This document shows positions 10,101-21,395 of a stretch of DNA of 64,000 bases, one piece after another (the stretch's first letter is position 1; every line of letters starts with the position of its first letter). The position numbers and the translations under genes are program-made. The stretch is from Sodiomyces alkalinus F11. Taxonomy: Eukaryota; Ascomycota; Sordariomycetes; Glomerellales; Plectosphaerellaceae. Location: contig NW_021167082.1 of assembly GCF_003711515.1 (NCBI RefSeq), positions 1,187,310-1,251,309 of the forward strand. The letters run 5' to 3'. The notes below the pieces were generated by a model, which did not search any database, was not told the DNA's origin, and saw nothing but the letters and a program-made list of their open reading frames with translations.

Positions 10101-12730
10101 TATTTAAAGATCGTATTTATAGGCTTCCGTAATTCACTAGCCTATGTTTAATACTATATAGATAAACTGCTTCGACCGTATAAGATATTCGCCGCCGCCT
10201 TTATCGATAATATCGTCGTAGCCTCCGACACCGAAAAGGAATACGCTTAGTATCTAGAAACCGTCCTATCGCTATTTGATTAAAAGCGGATCTCTATCTC
10301 CCCGGGTAAATCCTTTATCAGTTACCTATTAGTCTAGCTCCTAAGATTTAAGGTTAACGCTTTAGGCCTCTTTAACACGAAGGAACGCACCGAAGCCCTA
10401 TAAAGGATCCGTCCACCGATATCGCTCTAATTACTTAAGTAATAGATTAGTATAACCGGATAGCTACAGCACTTTATTCCGAGGTTCGCCTACCGAATTA
10501 CCTCCCTTTAACGATAGAAGACTACTTTACTCGCCGAAGCTTATTAGCTCAGAAAAGATAAGGGGTAAGCCCGTAAGGCCTATACTAAACGAACGGTATT
10601 TAAACTTATAGCCGAAGAACTAGCGTTATTTAAGGACGTTACGGGCGCTTTTATCTTTAAGGTCTACCTCTTCTATTATAACCCAGAAAAGATCCTCTTT
10701 ATCTAACTAAACGCCTTTAAGGAGCACGGGTTCTTAGCTATACTACTCTAACTCGTTAACGAAACTTAATAGCTTATTAAGGGCACTATTAGTAAGACCC
10801 TTATCCGTCCGGTGCTTTATATTAGTAAGGGCCTTAATACCGCTAAGTAGAAGTACTAGCTAACCGAATTAGAGGTTACCTGCCTAGTATAGGCCGTTCG
10901 TAAGACCCGGACTATTATATAGTCCGCCCGTCGTAATCCGACCGTTATTCTCACGGATTATACTACTACTATCAGAATTATAAAGTCGACTACGCTATTT
11001 AGCACCGATAAGACCCGGCTAAATATAAAGCTTATCCTCTCCTTAGAGTTCCTTAGCTAGTTTTAGTTAGACTATTAGTATATTCCCGGTAAAATAAACG
11101 TTATAGCCGACGCCCTTTTACGGCTACCTATAACGGATCCTCCGAAAGCGGAAGATAATAGCGAGCTAGAACGGATTTAGCGCGATTAGGCTATTTATCA
11201 CTTCTCTAAGCTTAAGATAAACGCCGACCTATAATAAAGAATTAGCGATAGTTACCCTAATAACGCTAAATAAGGACGTATTCTTACCTAGCTACAGAAC
11301 TATAATTCGCCGGTTAAAATCCCTTTCGAGTTAGATAAAGGGCTCCTTTATTACCTAGAATAGAGCGGGAAGCATCGCCTTTATATCCCTTTCTCCTTAT
11401 ATTAGGAGTTTATTTAGGCCGCCTATAATAAGCGCTATTACTTTAGCGTTAAGCGAACCTAGTACGAGTTAGTTAGCCGATTCGCTATTCCTAAGCTCCG
11501 TAAAGAAATCGAGTCTTATATCGCTAACTACTCGACGTGCGCTACTAATTAGACTAATCGTTAACGCCCGCTTAGTAAAATATAGCTAATTATAACTCCC
11601 CTTATCCTATTCTATACTATCGTTATAGACTTTATTATCGGCTTACCCGAGGTACCCTTAGCCGGTTCTCCCTAGTAAAGGGAGGGGTTCCTTTTATTTA
11701 ACTCCCTCCTTACGGTAACGGATAAGTTTATAAAGGCCACCCTTCTTATCTCTAGCTATAGCACCTATACGGCGGAGGAATAGGCTTATATCCTCTTCTA
11801 ATTCCTCTAGCTCGGTAACTAGGGTATCCTTAAAGGTATTATCTCGGATTATAATCCTAAGTTTCTATTAGCCCTTTAGACGGCACTTTAGAAGGAAGCT
11901 AGTATACTGCTTAGGTTCTTAATAGTATAGCACCCGTAGACGGATAGGCTATTAGAACGGAAGAACTACGCGGTCGAGATCGCTATTCGTATATTCCTCG
12001 CTACTTACCCGGATATCCTATAAACGAAGGGTATTATCGCCCTATAGTTTAATCTAAATAACGCCTTTAGCGAAGTCCTAGGCTTCTCGCTAAACGAACT
12101 ACTATACGGTATCCGAACTAATAGCCCCCTCGATATAATCGGAGATACTAACCCGTAGTTCGCCTAAGAACTTTTTCAGGAAAACGCTAAACTATCTATC
12201 GCCTTAGCTTAGATATATATAAAAAGGCTATATAATAAGAAGTATCGTAGTATTCGGTTCGCCCTAGGGGACTTCGTCTTCGTTAAGCTCGGGTATAGCT
12301 ACTCGCTACCTAGTAAGCCGTCTACTAAACTCGGTTAGTAACGAATAGGCCCGTTTAAGGTTAAGAAGTAAGTCTTACCACTAGTATACCGTTTAGATCT
12401 CCCCGCTATACTTAACGTCCACCCCGATATTAGTATCACCTATCTTTAGCCTGTATAGATATTAGGATTAGACTTATTCCCGGGTTAGGAAAATAACGGT
12501 AATCCGGTTCGCCCCGGTAACCCGGATAATAACGGACACGAATAGCGAGACCTATATAAGCACTATAAGATTAACGCTATCCTGGATAAGAGAATCACCC
12601 TGAAGGGGCGAGGTAAGCCTCGCACCGAGTACCTAATTCGGTGGAAAGGCTAGCTAAGTTATTAGAACGTGTGGATACTAAAGGAAGCGATAGACGTACT
12701 AGAAATAGTTAAAGCCTTTAAGATAGGATA
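7190..12730 (+). pseudogene. gypsy gag-pol remnant with chromodomain
   Basis: A retro-gag-like part lies at about 7480-8000. The protease active site now reads IYVDLGAS near 8815-8845, where a VDSGAS/VDTGAS type is expected. Reverse transcriptase lies at about 9830-10350, with its catalytic motif now FIDNIVVAS at 10200-10226, the second Asp having become Asn by GAT to AAT. RNase H follows. The integrase catalytic core lies near 11620-11760 (VIDFIIGLP, then VTDKF.KATLL). A chromodomain lies near 12600-12710 (EYLIRWKG). Stops are nearly all TAG or TAA in place of CAG, CAA or TGG. Confidence 0.88.
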
Positions 12731-13080
12731 AAGGGCCTTAGAGATACTACGAGCTATAATAAAAGGGATAACGCCGGATAAAACTCTTAAGCCGAGGGAC
12801 GTTAAAGGAATAAATAGGTTAAAGAATACTCGGAGTAAAGAACCTTTAAGGAGCTTTAATATAGCCCCGTAGCCTTATTAGGCGCCGAATAAGGAAAGTA
12901 AGTTATCCGAGGTAACTACGCGCTATTTACGTATAGCGAACGACCTTAAACTCGGGCGAGGGAAAGTATAAGGGTTATCCGATCTCCGAATAGCAGACAC
13001 GCGAAAGGAAAATAACGCGGAATAATAATAAAAGTAGTATAAACCGCGTTATTCTGCTAGATTAGCCCGCCCTCCTACCC

Positions 13081-14870
13081 GGCTATAAAAAATTCACTAA
13101 ATACCCGGCCACGCTTACTAATCTTCTCCTACTCTTTATAACTATCTTCGTAAGTATCGTGGTTATTAGTCTTTATATATAACTACTATTATAGCTTATA
13201 AGGCAAATAGCTAGTGGTTCCCTAGTTATTATCTTATAGTATCTCGTATATACCCTTTTTTCTCTTAGTTTATTAGGCGCTTATAATATTCTCCCTCTGT
13301 TTATAGTAAGTCTCCTAAATTACTACGTCGCTAAGTACCTAATAGACGTCTATTAGTCGAAGGACTGAGAGTTTATATAGGAGTTCTCTAAATACTTCTC
13401 TAAGGGGAAGACCGGGGCCGGGCTTACCTTTAACGGATACTTTAGAGCTATCACGCTATTTAGAGACGAAAACGGTATTATTATAGGTCTATAGTCTATT
13501 AACGCAGTGTTTAATTAGTAGCGCCGTGATAATAAATTAATAGTCGCGTTCTACCGCTAATAAGCCCTTAACGTCGGGTACGATAACCCCCTTAACCGTC
13601 GACTCCGCCGCACGATATTCGCCCTAATAAAGGAGGCAGAACACGTAGTCTTAGTTAACCTCGCGTAGTAGCTTATTACCCTATACCCCTAGCCGTAGTT
13701 TCTACTAGATAATAATATCGATATCGCTAACTAGCCCTAATACTCCTAGACATTCGAGTAACACCTTACTATAGCTTATTATAACGCCCCTAAGGCCTCT
13801 AATAGCTAATTCCTTCTTAACCCCCTATCCTGCCGCCGCCTAGGAACTATAATCACCCCCTCGGGTTCGCCGCTACCGCGTAGTAGCACTACGCTGGTCG
13901 CCTAAACTCCGACTATTAGTATACCCCCTTTATAGCTACACGACACTATCGTACTAGCTCGCGTCCTATAATTAGTCCACGAACTAGCATTGTTAAGCCT
14001 AGAGCTAGCGAACTTAGTAGAATATTTATAGAATAACGAAATCAGTGGCGTAGACTTCCTCGACTATACAGGGGATTACTCTTTTAGTATTAAGCCTCGC
14101 GTGACGGCTATCTAAGATTTCCTCTAATCGCTATAGAATATCCTAGCGCTAATTATATAAAGCGCCGCGGCCGTCCTCGCCGGATTAAGATTAGGTACTC
14201 CGGCACTACCCGTCACTAGCGTACTATCGCCTATCGCGGGCACTAAGCGCCCTTACTAGGGCTATATATTATTACCTTTAGCGAAGCGTATATTTACACG
14301 GTTAAGCCACGAGATTCTATACACTTAGGCAGCTATTAGCTTCGCGGCTAGCCTAAATAACCCCTCCTAGCTCGTATACTATAACGAGTTCACGCACGGC
14401 GAATAAACGTTCCGGGAAATTAGATAGCGCTCGCGCGCCGCCGTGCTAACGCTCCTAGTCGTTATCTAGGCGGCTATATTCCTTAATAAGTATATAGTAA
14501 ACCACGATATATAGAACGCCGCTAAGCTAGGCCTGCTTATTAGTTTCTAGTATATAGGTAAACTAGTATACCTCGTTAAACTAAACGCGCTCAGCGTGTT
14601 AGAGGATACTAAACGGGAATATCTAGCCTAACGCTATATAGACGACGCTAACCTGGCTAAGGCAGTTATCCGGTATATAGCAGTTATCGCCCGCTATTAC
14701 GACTCCTACGGGAAGAAGGGAGTTATAGCCTCCTACGAGATCTCGTAGTAAATAGTCGAAGAAGAAAAGACTAATCTCAGGGAGGGTAATATAACCACTA
14801 TCCTTAGACACGAGATATCGCGCTAGGGCTTCCCGGATACTAACCCGTAGCCTCCCGAGGTTATAGAGAT
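13081..14870 (+). pseudogene. third (post-pol) degraded frame of the gypsy element, hydrophobic N-terminus
   Basis: One plus-strand frame (codons starting at 13081, 13141 and so on) stays protein-like for nearly 600 codons. It is interrupted almost only by TAG/TAA stops. The first roughly 75 codons are strongly hydrophobic (TIFVSIVVISLYI, GSLVIIL, LLGAYNILPLFIVSLL) and resemble one or more membrane segments. The rest is soluble-looking, with segments such as KGKTGAGLTFNGYFRAITLFR and DDANLAKAVIRYIAVIARYYDSYGKKG. It starts about 350 bp after the chromodomain, well before the 3' LTR. I recognise no family. The position matches that of env-like or accessory ORFs in some LTR elements, but no env homology is visible. 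Confidence 0.65.
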
Positions 14871-14994
14871 CTAGGGCTAAAGATTAAAAGCAGGGCGTAG
14901 TTTAGACACTAGGTTTTAGGCGTATTAGATTGATAGGAGTGTTTAGGCACGGGCGTAGGAACGCGCTATAGGAAATAGTCGGTTAGTCGCTTCG

Positions 14995-15062
14995 CTTTCT
15001 CCCGTTTACCTCGTTTCATTTTTCTTTTTTTCTTTCTTTCTCGCTATTCCCCTTTCGCTCCC
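14995..15062 (+). other. pyrimidine-rich tract in the gypsy 3' region
   Basis: About 65 bp of mostly C and T, with runs of TTTCTTTTTTTCTTTCTTTC type, between the third frame and the 3' LTR. It has not been disrupted by RIP because it lacks CpA and TpG. Role unknown. Confidence 0.5.
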
Positions 15063-15318
15063 TATCGCCACCTAGCGATTTACTTTCCCCTCGTATATCT
15101 TATTATACGGAGTAGTAGTTAGCGTAGTTAGCATAATATATTATATTACTATAACCACCTTTTCCTTTCTATTATAAGCACTACCGCGTCCACGGTTACT
15201 AAAGTTATAACCGGGCGGCGCCGCCTTCCTAAAAGCGTAGGAGTCTACACGCCTCGCGCTATTAGTTCCGTATAGGTTAACGCCCGCGGGACGTAGGGCT
15301 TTCGTTACCCGGGGTATA

Positions 15319-15666
15319 TAATACGCCTCTAGCGAGGATAGCGTAAGCACTATCCGCTCTATAGCTAAGCAGATAGCGCGGGCGCTATTCGCGTGGATAG
15401 AGGACATATAGCTCCGGTACTATCCGTACGGATAAGGAACGTATAGCGCCCGGACTACGCGCGGGAATAGCGTAGTATAGATACTCGGGTTATAGTTAGA
15501 CCAGACCGGCTAAGGGATATACCCTCGGCGCGGTTCCCCCTTTATTTAGTAGAAGATATTTTTATTCTACCCTTATATACTAGAGTAAAGGTCGTCCTTT
15601 TAAACCCTAGAAGCCCTAGGTGTAATAGTACTGGCTGGCCAGGAGATATGCCGGACAGGCATATTA
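15319..15666 (+). repeat. 3' LTR of the gypsy element
   Basis: 348 bp, the direct copy of 5704-6051, ending ...CATATTA right before the GTCCT duplication. I see one clear transversion against the 5' copy (C/G in the GGTSTAA segment). Nearly all other differences are transitions, many of RIP type. Confidence 0.9.
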
Positions 15667-15671
15667 GTCCT
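15667..15671. repeat. target-site duplication, right copy (inner element)
   Basis: GTCCT, identical to 5699-5703. Confidence 0.88.
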
Positions 15672-17470
15672 CCTATTATTCCGACGGCCGCTACCGACCG
15701 GCCTGCCCGTAGTAGGCGTCCAACCGACCGATATACCCCTCCTTCCTTTTATACCTTCTATAACTTGATTAAGATGCCGAAGAAGCCGCTGCTACGCCGC
15801 GATATACCTAAGGAACCTCTAAACTAGTCTTAAATACTAAAGAGTCCCTATAAATTAGAATAGATTAAGGCCGCCTTATAGGAGGTCGGCACGCTTAGGT
15901 TAATAGGCACCTTTAAACGGTGGGAATAGTCCTACTAATAGGGGCACGGCTTAGGACTGCCTGAATTAGTTCTAAGGCCACGAGACCTTAAATAGGTTTT
16001 TAAGTATAAGGTCGATCCTACTAGTTACGTTAATAAGTTTAAGGCACGCCTATGCGTTCGAGGGGATCAATAACCTAATAACCACCTTAACGCCTACGCC
16101 TCCACCCTCGCTGGAAGGACCTTTAGGTCGCTGATAGGTATTATAGCCCACTTCGATCTCGAGACTCGGTAGCTTAACGCCGTTAACGTATTTACTAATA
16201 CCCTGCTTAACGAAGAGATTTATATTAAGGACCCTCCTGGTTAGTAGTTACTCTAGTCGGCTACGGGCCTTAAAGCCCACGAATAGCTCGAGGACCTTTT
16301 AAAGCAACGCCCTCCTATATAACAAAGAGGGATTTAACAGCTACATCAAGCATTATATAGCCTTCGGCGTTCCCTAAAGCTATAGCACTAATAGCTCTTT
16401 TCCGTACTAGGTAAGTACGGTTTAAAGCAATTAACCGAAAACGATTACGTCTTTAAGAATAAGGTCCTAATTACTTTCTTTTACGTTAACGATATTATCC
16501 TAATCTACTGTAAGGAATATTAATCTACTATAAATAACCTAGTGAAATAGATATAGTAGAGCTTCCAGATTAGAGATTTAGGACTAATTAAGTGGTTCCT
16601 TAGAATCCACGTAGGACGCGATCGTTAATAACGTAAGCTATAGTTATCGCTTAATAACTATATCACCGATAAGATAAGAGCGTTATAGGTGGATTATAGA
16701 GGTCGGAGGGTTAAAAGCCCTTTTCCTTATCCTGATAGTCTAGAACCTGCCGACTAATAAGCCTCCGAGGAATTAATCTATCTATATCTTCGGAAGGTCG
16801 GTTCTATTAATTACCCCGCCTATTAGACCCGATCTAATATCTCTAAAGCCGCTTTAAAGCTTACCGAATTTAGTACTAACCCGTTAAAATAGTATTATAA
16901 GGCTACCGATAAGTGCCTGAAGTATCTCGGCTCGATAAAGACCCTATACCTTTACTTCGGACCACGTAAAGACTACTAAATGCCTATACTCTTCTATACT
17001 TCCGACGCCGCCTTCGCAGACGACCGTAAGACCAGGTATAGCTCGTAAGGGTACACGACCCTGCTATTCGGCGGTCCTATAGACTAGAAAGTAAATAAGC
17101 AAATAAGCGTCGTGACCTCTAGTATTAAGGCCGAGCTTATAGCACTTTCTGCTACTACTAGGCAGTATATCGCGATAAGGCGTTTAATAAAGGACCTAAC
17201 GTTAACCTTTAAGAAGGAACCACTAACAGTATACTACGATAATTAACAGACTAAGCAGCTACTAGAATCTTCTAGGCTATAGGTTACCTCGAAATTAAAG
17301 TATCTCGATATCCACGCCCTTTAGATCCGATAAACCCTTTAAAAAGGGACCGTCTCGATTAATTAGATCGCTACCCACGATATAGTCAGCGATAGCCTTC
17401 TAAAGGTACTGCCCCCGCAGAAACACAGGGCGTTTATATATCTATTAGGGATAGAGGTCCTAAGCCACGG
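15672..17470 (+). pseudogene. copia reverse transcriptase-RNase H remnant
   Basis: Continuation of the copia coding region after the nested insertion. The RT N-terminal part starts near 15780-15920 (KSPYKLE..KAAL.EVGTLRLIGTF). The RT catalytic motif is FYVNDIILIY at about 16479-16508, where YVDD has been changed to YVND by GAC to AAC. The RNase H part is at about 17000-17190 (DAAFADDRKTRYSS, then SSIKAELIALSATTRQYIA). Stops are TAG/TAA at former Gln and Trp codons. Confidence 0.87.
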
Positions 17471-17758
17471 GGCCTAAGGCAATTCATAAGAGGCGCGGTG
17501 CCGAGTTTATAATCTATAGCCTAGATTAACCGTGGTTTTAATGCCCTTTAGATTATTATTTAGGCACCCGTTTTTAACGTGGTTTTAAGGTTAATTTAAC
17601 TACCTGTTTTTACACGTTTTTAACGTTTTTAGGCATAAAAGGGGCGCGCTTTTTAATAAGCCGTTCTTTAACCGTTAGATTAATATCTAGGCCACTGTTT
17701 TACCCTAGATTTACGGCTTTAAATTAAGCAGAATAGTCAGGATCAATCCTGCAGTTCT

Positions 17759-17767
17759 AGGAGGGTG
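17759..17767 (+). other. polypurine tract of the copia element
   Basis: AGGAGGGTG directly precedes the 3' LTR, the normal place for the plus-strand primer. Confidence 0.6.
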
Positions 17768-17960
17768 TATTAGATACCATAGCCACCTTATCGGGGTGTG
17801 ATAAGCTATATAGTGTTAGACGTGTAGAGTACCTCGGTCCTATATATCCACCCTTATTTCCCCTGCTTTTTCCGTATAGTTAGACATTCCCGTGAAGTAT
17901 CACAAACTTCACTTAGATGAATACACACACAATTCCGCGTACCTTATTTGTGTTCTGACA
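17768..17960 (+). repeat. 3' LTR of the copia-type element
   Basis: 193 bp. Starts TATTAG (TGTCAG after RIP) and ends TCTGACA. Its left part is RIP-altered and its last roughly 80 bp are intact, the mirror image of the 5' LTR. Confidence 0.92.
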
Positions 17961-18386
17961 CCTTGACTGAAGCATCCGTACTGATATATTGCCGAAATTC
18001 CCCTCGGAGCATAGGAAGTATGTGGAGCAATCAGGAAATAACCGGAGGGGCTTTGCGCAGCACAAGCTTGTGCCAACGCTTGGGACCCCCAGCTACGAGA
18101 TCACCAGTAAGCGCGTTGTCTTGAACTACCTTATCCCAAGAGTTCTTTCTACTCCGTGATCCTGCAACGTCACTCCTAGTCACATTTTCTTTTTAATACT
18201 CCTGCCTTAGTGAACGACATTAATCCATCAATCAACCAGCCAAGCATAGCGCAATGAGGAATGCAACCAAGAACGCCATTACCCCAAGCCAATGGTACAG
18301 GTACAGCGGCCTACCACCACCCAATGGCCTATATCAACTAGAAACACTTGGTATCGAGCCGATCCAGAAGGAAAACGGGACGGAGC
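17961..18386. other. intergenic, transposon flank to CBF5 3' end
   Basis: Starts with the right copy of the target duplication (CCTTG, 17961-17965), then ordinary sequence without RIP signature. Probably holds the CBF5 3' UTR. No gene seen. Confidence 0.6.
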
Positions 18387-20652
18387 TTAGTCGCTGTCAT
18401 CGCTGTCATCAGCAGCTCCCGAAGCCGCTGTCTTGGCGGCCTTCTTCGCTTCCTTGGCGGCCTTCTTTTCCGCCTTCCTCCGCTTCCGTTCCGCCTTCTC
18501 ATCCGGCGTCTCGCCCTCGTGCTTCTTCCGCTTCTTCGAGTCCTGCTCCGCTGGCGTGGAAACCTGAGGGGCGGGCGCCGCCTTCTCAGCGGGAGCCGGG
18601 GTCTGGGGCGCCGCGGCCGCTGGGGCTGGGGTGGCGTCGGCAGCACCGTTGCCATTGAAATCCTTGTACTCGGAAACCCACTTGGCCGGCGTGGCCTCGT
18701 TCGGTCGTCCGTACTTGTCGAGCTTGCCGTCGGCCTTCATCTTCTTCTTCTCGGAGGCCAGGGGGCCGAGACCCCATCTCCTCGGGTACAGGTCGCGTTC
18801 CATGATGCAGCGCTTGACCTTGGCGACAACGCCGTGGTCGCAAGTCGACATCTCGACGGTGGACATCTGCGCGATGGCGAGGGCGATGGCCTCGCCCTTG
18901 GTGGTCATGAGAACCACTTCGTCGTTGACCTCAATACCAGCCTCTGATGCGCAGCGCGTTAGCCCTCGTTCACAGACAAAACAAAATCCCAACATATGCG
19001 CAATCCACTTACCATATCGAAGCAGACCAGGAAGCATGAGCTTGGCGCCGTAGCACACAGCGTTGACAGCGCTATCCTTAACGACAATCCGCTTGTAACC
19101 CACAAGCAGGGTCTCCAAGGGGACGATGACCTTGCGAAGGTACGATTCGTCTCTGGTGTTGTCCATCATCCACTGAGCATCAAGGACATCGTGGAGCGTA
19201 ATCAGGCCGAGGTTCTCGTCCATGGCTCCACTCCGCACTCGTCGGAGTTCCTGCATGTGCGCGCCAACACCGAGAAGCAGACCCTAGACAAACAGTCAGC
19301 ACAGCAAAAAGGGACCGGTGGGTTAGGGGGGTGAATCGGCCGTACCAGATGGACACAAAGGGTTCGAATGTACGTGCCCGCTTCGCAAGAGACCCAGAAA
19401 ACACCGAGATGGCGATCATTGTCGAACTCGATAAGCTTGGATTCGTGGATGGTTCGGATACGAAGCTGGCGCTTGACAGCCGAAATCAGAGGAGGACGCT
19501 GGAACAGAGCACCGGTCAAAGCTGGAGATCAATTTGAGTTAGCCAGCGCGTTGATGTCGTGGGGTCAGATGGGCTGTTCGACTTACACTCGAGAGCACGG
19601 GCAAATTGGACTTGACCGCCGGGCAGTTTGTCGTGGAGCCGAATGACACACACGTACTCCTTGCCGGCACCTTGCTGGCTCTTCACGAGTCTTGTGGCAC
19701 GGTCAATGCTGCCAAAAGGTTAGATCGCGGGGGTAATTCGTAGACTGTCTGGGGTCGAGGTAAAGTAGGCAAAACATACCAAACAATCAGGCAGCCGGTG
19801 ACCTTGGGGTCAAGAGTTCCGCTGTGGCCAGTCTTCTCGGCGCTAGATTGAAAATGTCAGTCCTGACGCTCGAACGACGGGAGATGAATAACGGCGGACG
19901 CAGACTGCTCTCTCGAAGAATGGACGATCTCGGTACGGCGCGTGATGATGGCCCCTTATTACCAGCAAGGCTCGTCAAGGACAAGCCACCACGAGATCTA
20001 AGAGGTTGTTCGAACCCGGATCGACGCATATATGGCAAGGACCCGGACGGCTTTCGCATCCATTGCAGTATGGTCGTCCATTCTCGAGAGAAGCCCTCGC
20101 TGTTCCCACTGAAGAACCTTATGAAGACAAAAAGAAGAGACGTACCGAAGGATACGCTTCAGCCAAGCGACGACCTCGTGACTGCTAGGCTATAATATCA
20201 ACCCAGTTAGAATCAATTTTCCCCATGATTCCTCAATATTCGCAAACGGAACGGGATAATCGGGTTTGTCAAGGGAAAATACGAACATTCGAAGGCTTGT
20301 CGAGGTTAATGACACCGCTCGAGATGTATGACTTGATGTCTCGCTTAAGAGGGCTGCAACCCGCGGGGATGGGAGTAAAGTGACCAGTGCGAACGAGGAC
20401 TGCAGGAGGATTACCAGCCAGTGTTAGCAAAGCGTGAAATTTACGTCAAACTTTTTAATAGAATTATCACCAAGTAGAGAGAACCACGGAAGGGTAGAAA
20501 GGGGGGAACTTGCGCTTGTCGTAGTTCTTGAGGAGCAGCGGCCACGTGCTGGTGTCGAGCTGGGGGGTCAGGGCCTGAGGCTTGATGGTATGCTCGTCAT
20601 CATCGGCGGCAGCACCTGGCTTGCCGTCATGCTTCACGATGTCCATGGTCAT
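18387..20652 (-). CDS. CBF5: H/ACA ribonucleoprotein pseudouridine synthase (dyskerin/Cbf5)
   Basis: Eight exons: complement(join(18387..18943,19013..19283,19346..19521,19587..19708,19780..19842,20146..20189,20287..20399,20514..20652)), 494 aa, close to yeast Cbf5. It is the catalytic subunit of nucleolar box H/ACA snoRNPs and isomerises uridine in rRNA and snRNA. Order: dyskerin-like N-terminal segment ([23 protein letters not shown]), TruB catalytic domain with Asp about 110 in [24 protein letters not shown], the [19 protein letters not shown] box, a PUA domain ([30 protein letters not shown]), then a Lys/Glu/Ala-rich tail ending in an acidic run. The most 5' intron (20400-20513) needs a GC donor (C|GCAAGT). 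One intron is long (303 bp) against 62-114 bp elsewhere. Two in-frame ATGs (20652, 20646) could both serve as start. Confidence 0.93.
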
Positions 20653-21395
20653 GGTTTCGGTCGTCTCTGTCTGTCTCTGTTCGCCTAGCGGCTTCTTTTT
20701 TGTTCTTCGCGACCTTCCGTTCTGCGGCAAATACCTAATTGACGGCTGGAAGAATCCGTCTGGGTAAAGCAGCAGGAGGAATTGGGGGATTGGGTGGAAC
20801 GGGTGTCGCAACTTCGTCACAACGAGGCGGTTCGACGCAAGTTTCTAACAAGGCTGGGAACAAGAGCTTCCAAATTTTTCTTCTCTTTGGACGAACTTTT
20901 GCTGTGGGGGGCAGCTACTGGCTCGCATTGGGCGAAGGTTCAATTTTGATTGGTTCCATGTATGTGGCGTCGGTGACTTAGCCACGGTTTCTGCCACATC
21001 CCAGCGCCACAATCGCTTATCACCTTATCGGACACACGCTCTCTGCCCTGTCAGGTTTGGTTTGTTCCTATCACCAAGTTCCCAAAGGACGAGGTCATTG
21101 ATGTCTCCGTCAATACCTACCGGGTGACCCCTTTTCAGTCCATTCGTGAGCTCGACGTTGATACAAACTCTAGGGCCGTCATTTACATTCAGCATACTAA
21201 TTGATCACTGCAAGAGAGAGAGGCATATCGACTTGGTCGATCTTGATCGAAGGACGAACAAAAAATCAGATATCTTTGCTTATTGTTGCTAGCATCGACA
21301 ATCAGACAGATCGGTATCTCGAGACTCCAAACTCCAGCGCATTCCCACGCCCAAAATTCGACAACGGAGGTGCGGTCCCGCCTACTCAGCTTCTC
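20653..21395. other. intergenic, CBF5 promoter region
   Basis: Upstream of CBF5 and downstream of the next minus-strand gene. No further gene seen; short frames here lack domains. Confidence 0.55.

Larger units (their letters stand above)
5704..15666 (+). mobile_element. Ty3/gypsy chromovirus-type LTR retrotransposon, RIP-mutated, nested in the copia element
   Basis: Two 348-bp LTRs (5704-6051 and 15319-15666) flanked by perfect GTCCT duplications. The internal order is a leader with repeats, an upstream frame, gag, protease, reverse transcriptase, RNase H, integrase and chromodomain, which is gypsy/chromovirus order. A further degraded frame lies between the chromodomain and the 3' LTR. At 9,963 bp it is long for the group, and the extra frame accounts for most of the excess. 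It inserted between the copia integrase and reverse transcriptase segments, so it is the younger element. RIP has hit both. Confidence 0.93.
1995..17960 (+). mobile_element. Ty1/copia-type LTR retrotransposon, RIP-mutated and split by a nested element
   Basis: Two 193-bp direct repeats (1995-2187 and 17768-17960) bound the element. They are flanked by 5-bp direct duplications, CCTTA (1990-1994) and CCTTG (17961-17965). The domain order of the remnants is gag, aspartic protease, integrase, then reverse transcriptase and RNase H, which is the copia order. The initiator-tRNA primer site after the left LTR agrees. Without the inner insertion (5704-15666 plus one duplicated target) the element is about 6 kb, normal for the superfamily. 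Every frame is broken by many TAG/TAA stops, so the element cannot be autonomous. Confidence 0.93.

Noticed and set aside
14623..14811. 62-aa minus-strand frame in the gypsy element
   Set aside because: Antisense shadow of the plus-strand third frame. The plus strand has protein-like composition across nearly 600 codons, while this frame is short and open only because RIP removed minus-strand stops unevenly.
15141..15407. 88-aa minus-strand frame before and into the gypsy 3' LTR
   Set aside because: It runs into the LTR on the antisense strand, has no domain and no matching copy in the 5' LTR context.
5704..15666. The block as a centromere or AT-rich isochore without genes
   Set aside because: LTRs, target duplications and domain order explain it as two retrotransposons, and CpG remains abundant, so it is not simply AT-rich satellite DNA.
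20000..20030. TTCGAACCC resembling a tRNA T-arm
   Set aside because: The flanking bases do not pair into a T stem and no D arm, anticodon arm or acceptor stem can be formed.
19843..20145. C-box-like GTGATGATGG and D-box-like CTGA in the CBF5 intron
   Set aside because: They lie on the plus strand, antisense to the CBF5 transcript, with no terminal stem, so an intronic C/D snoRNA is not supported.
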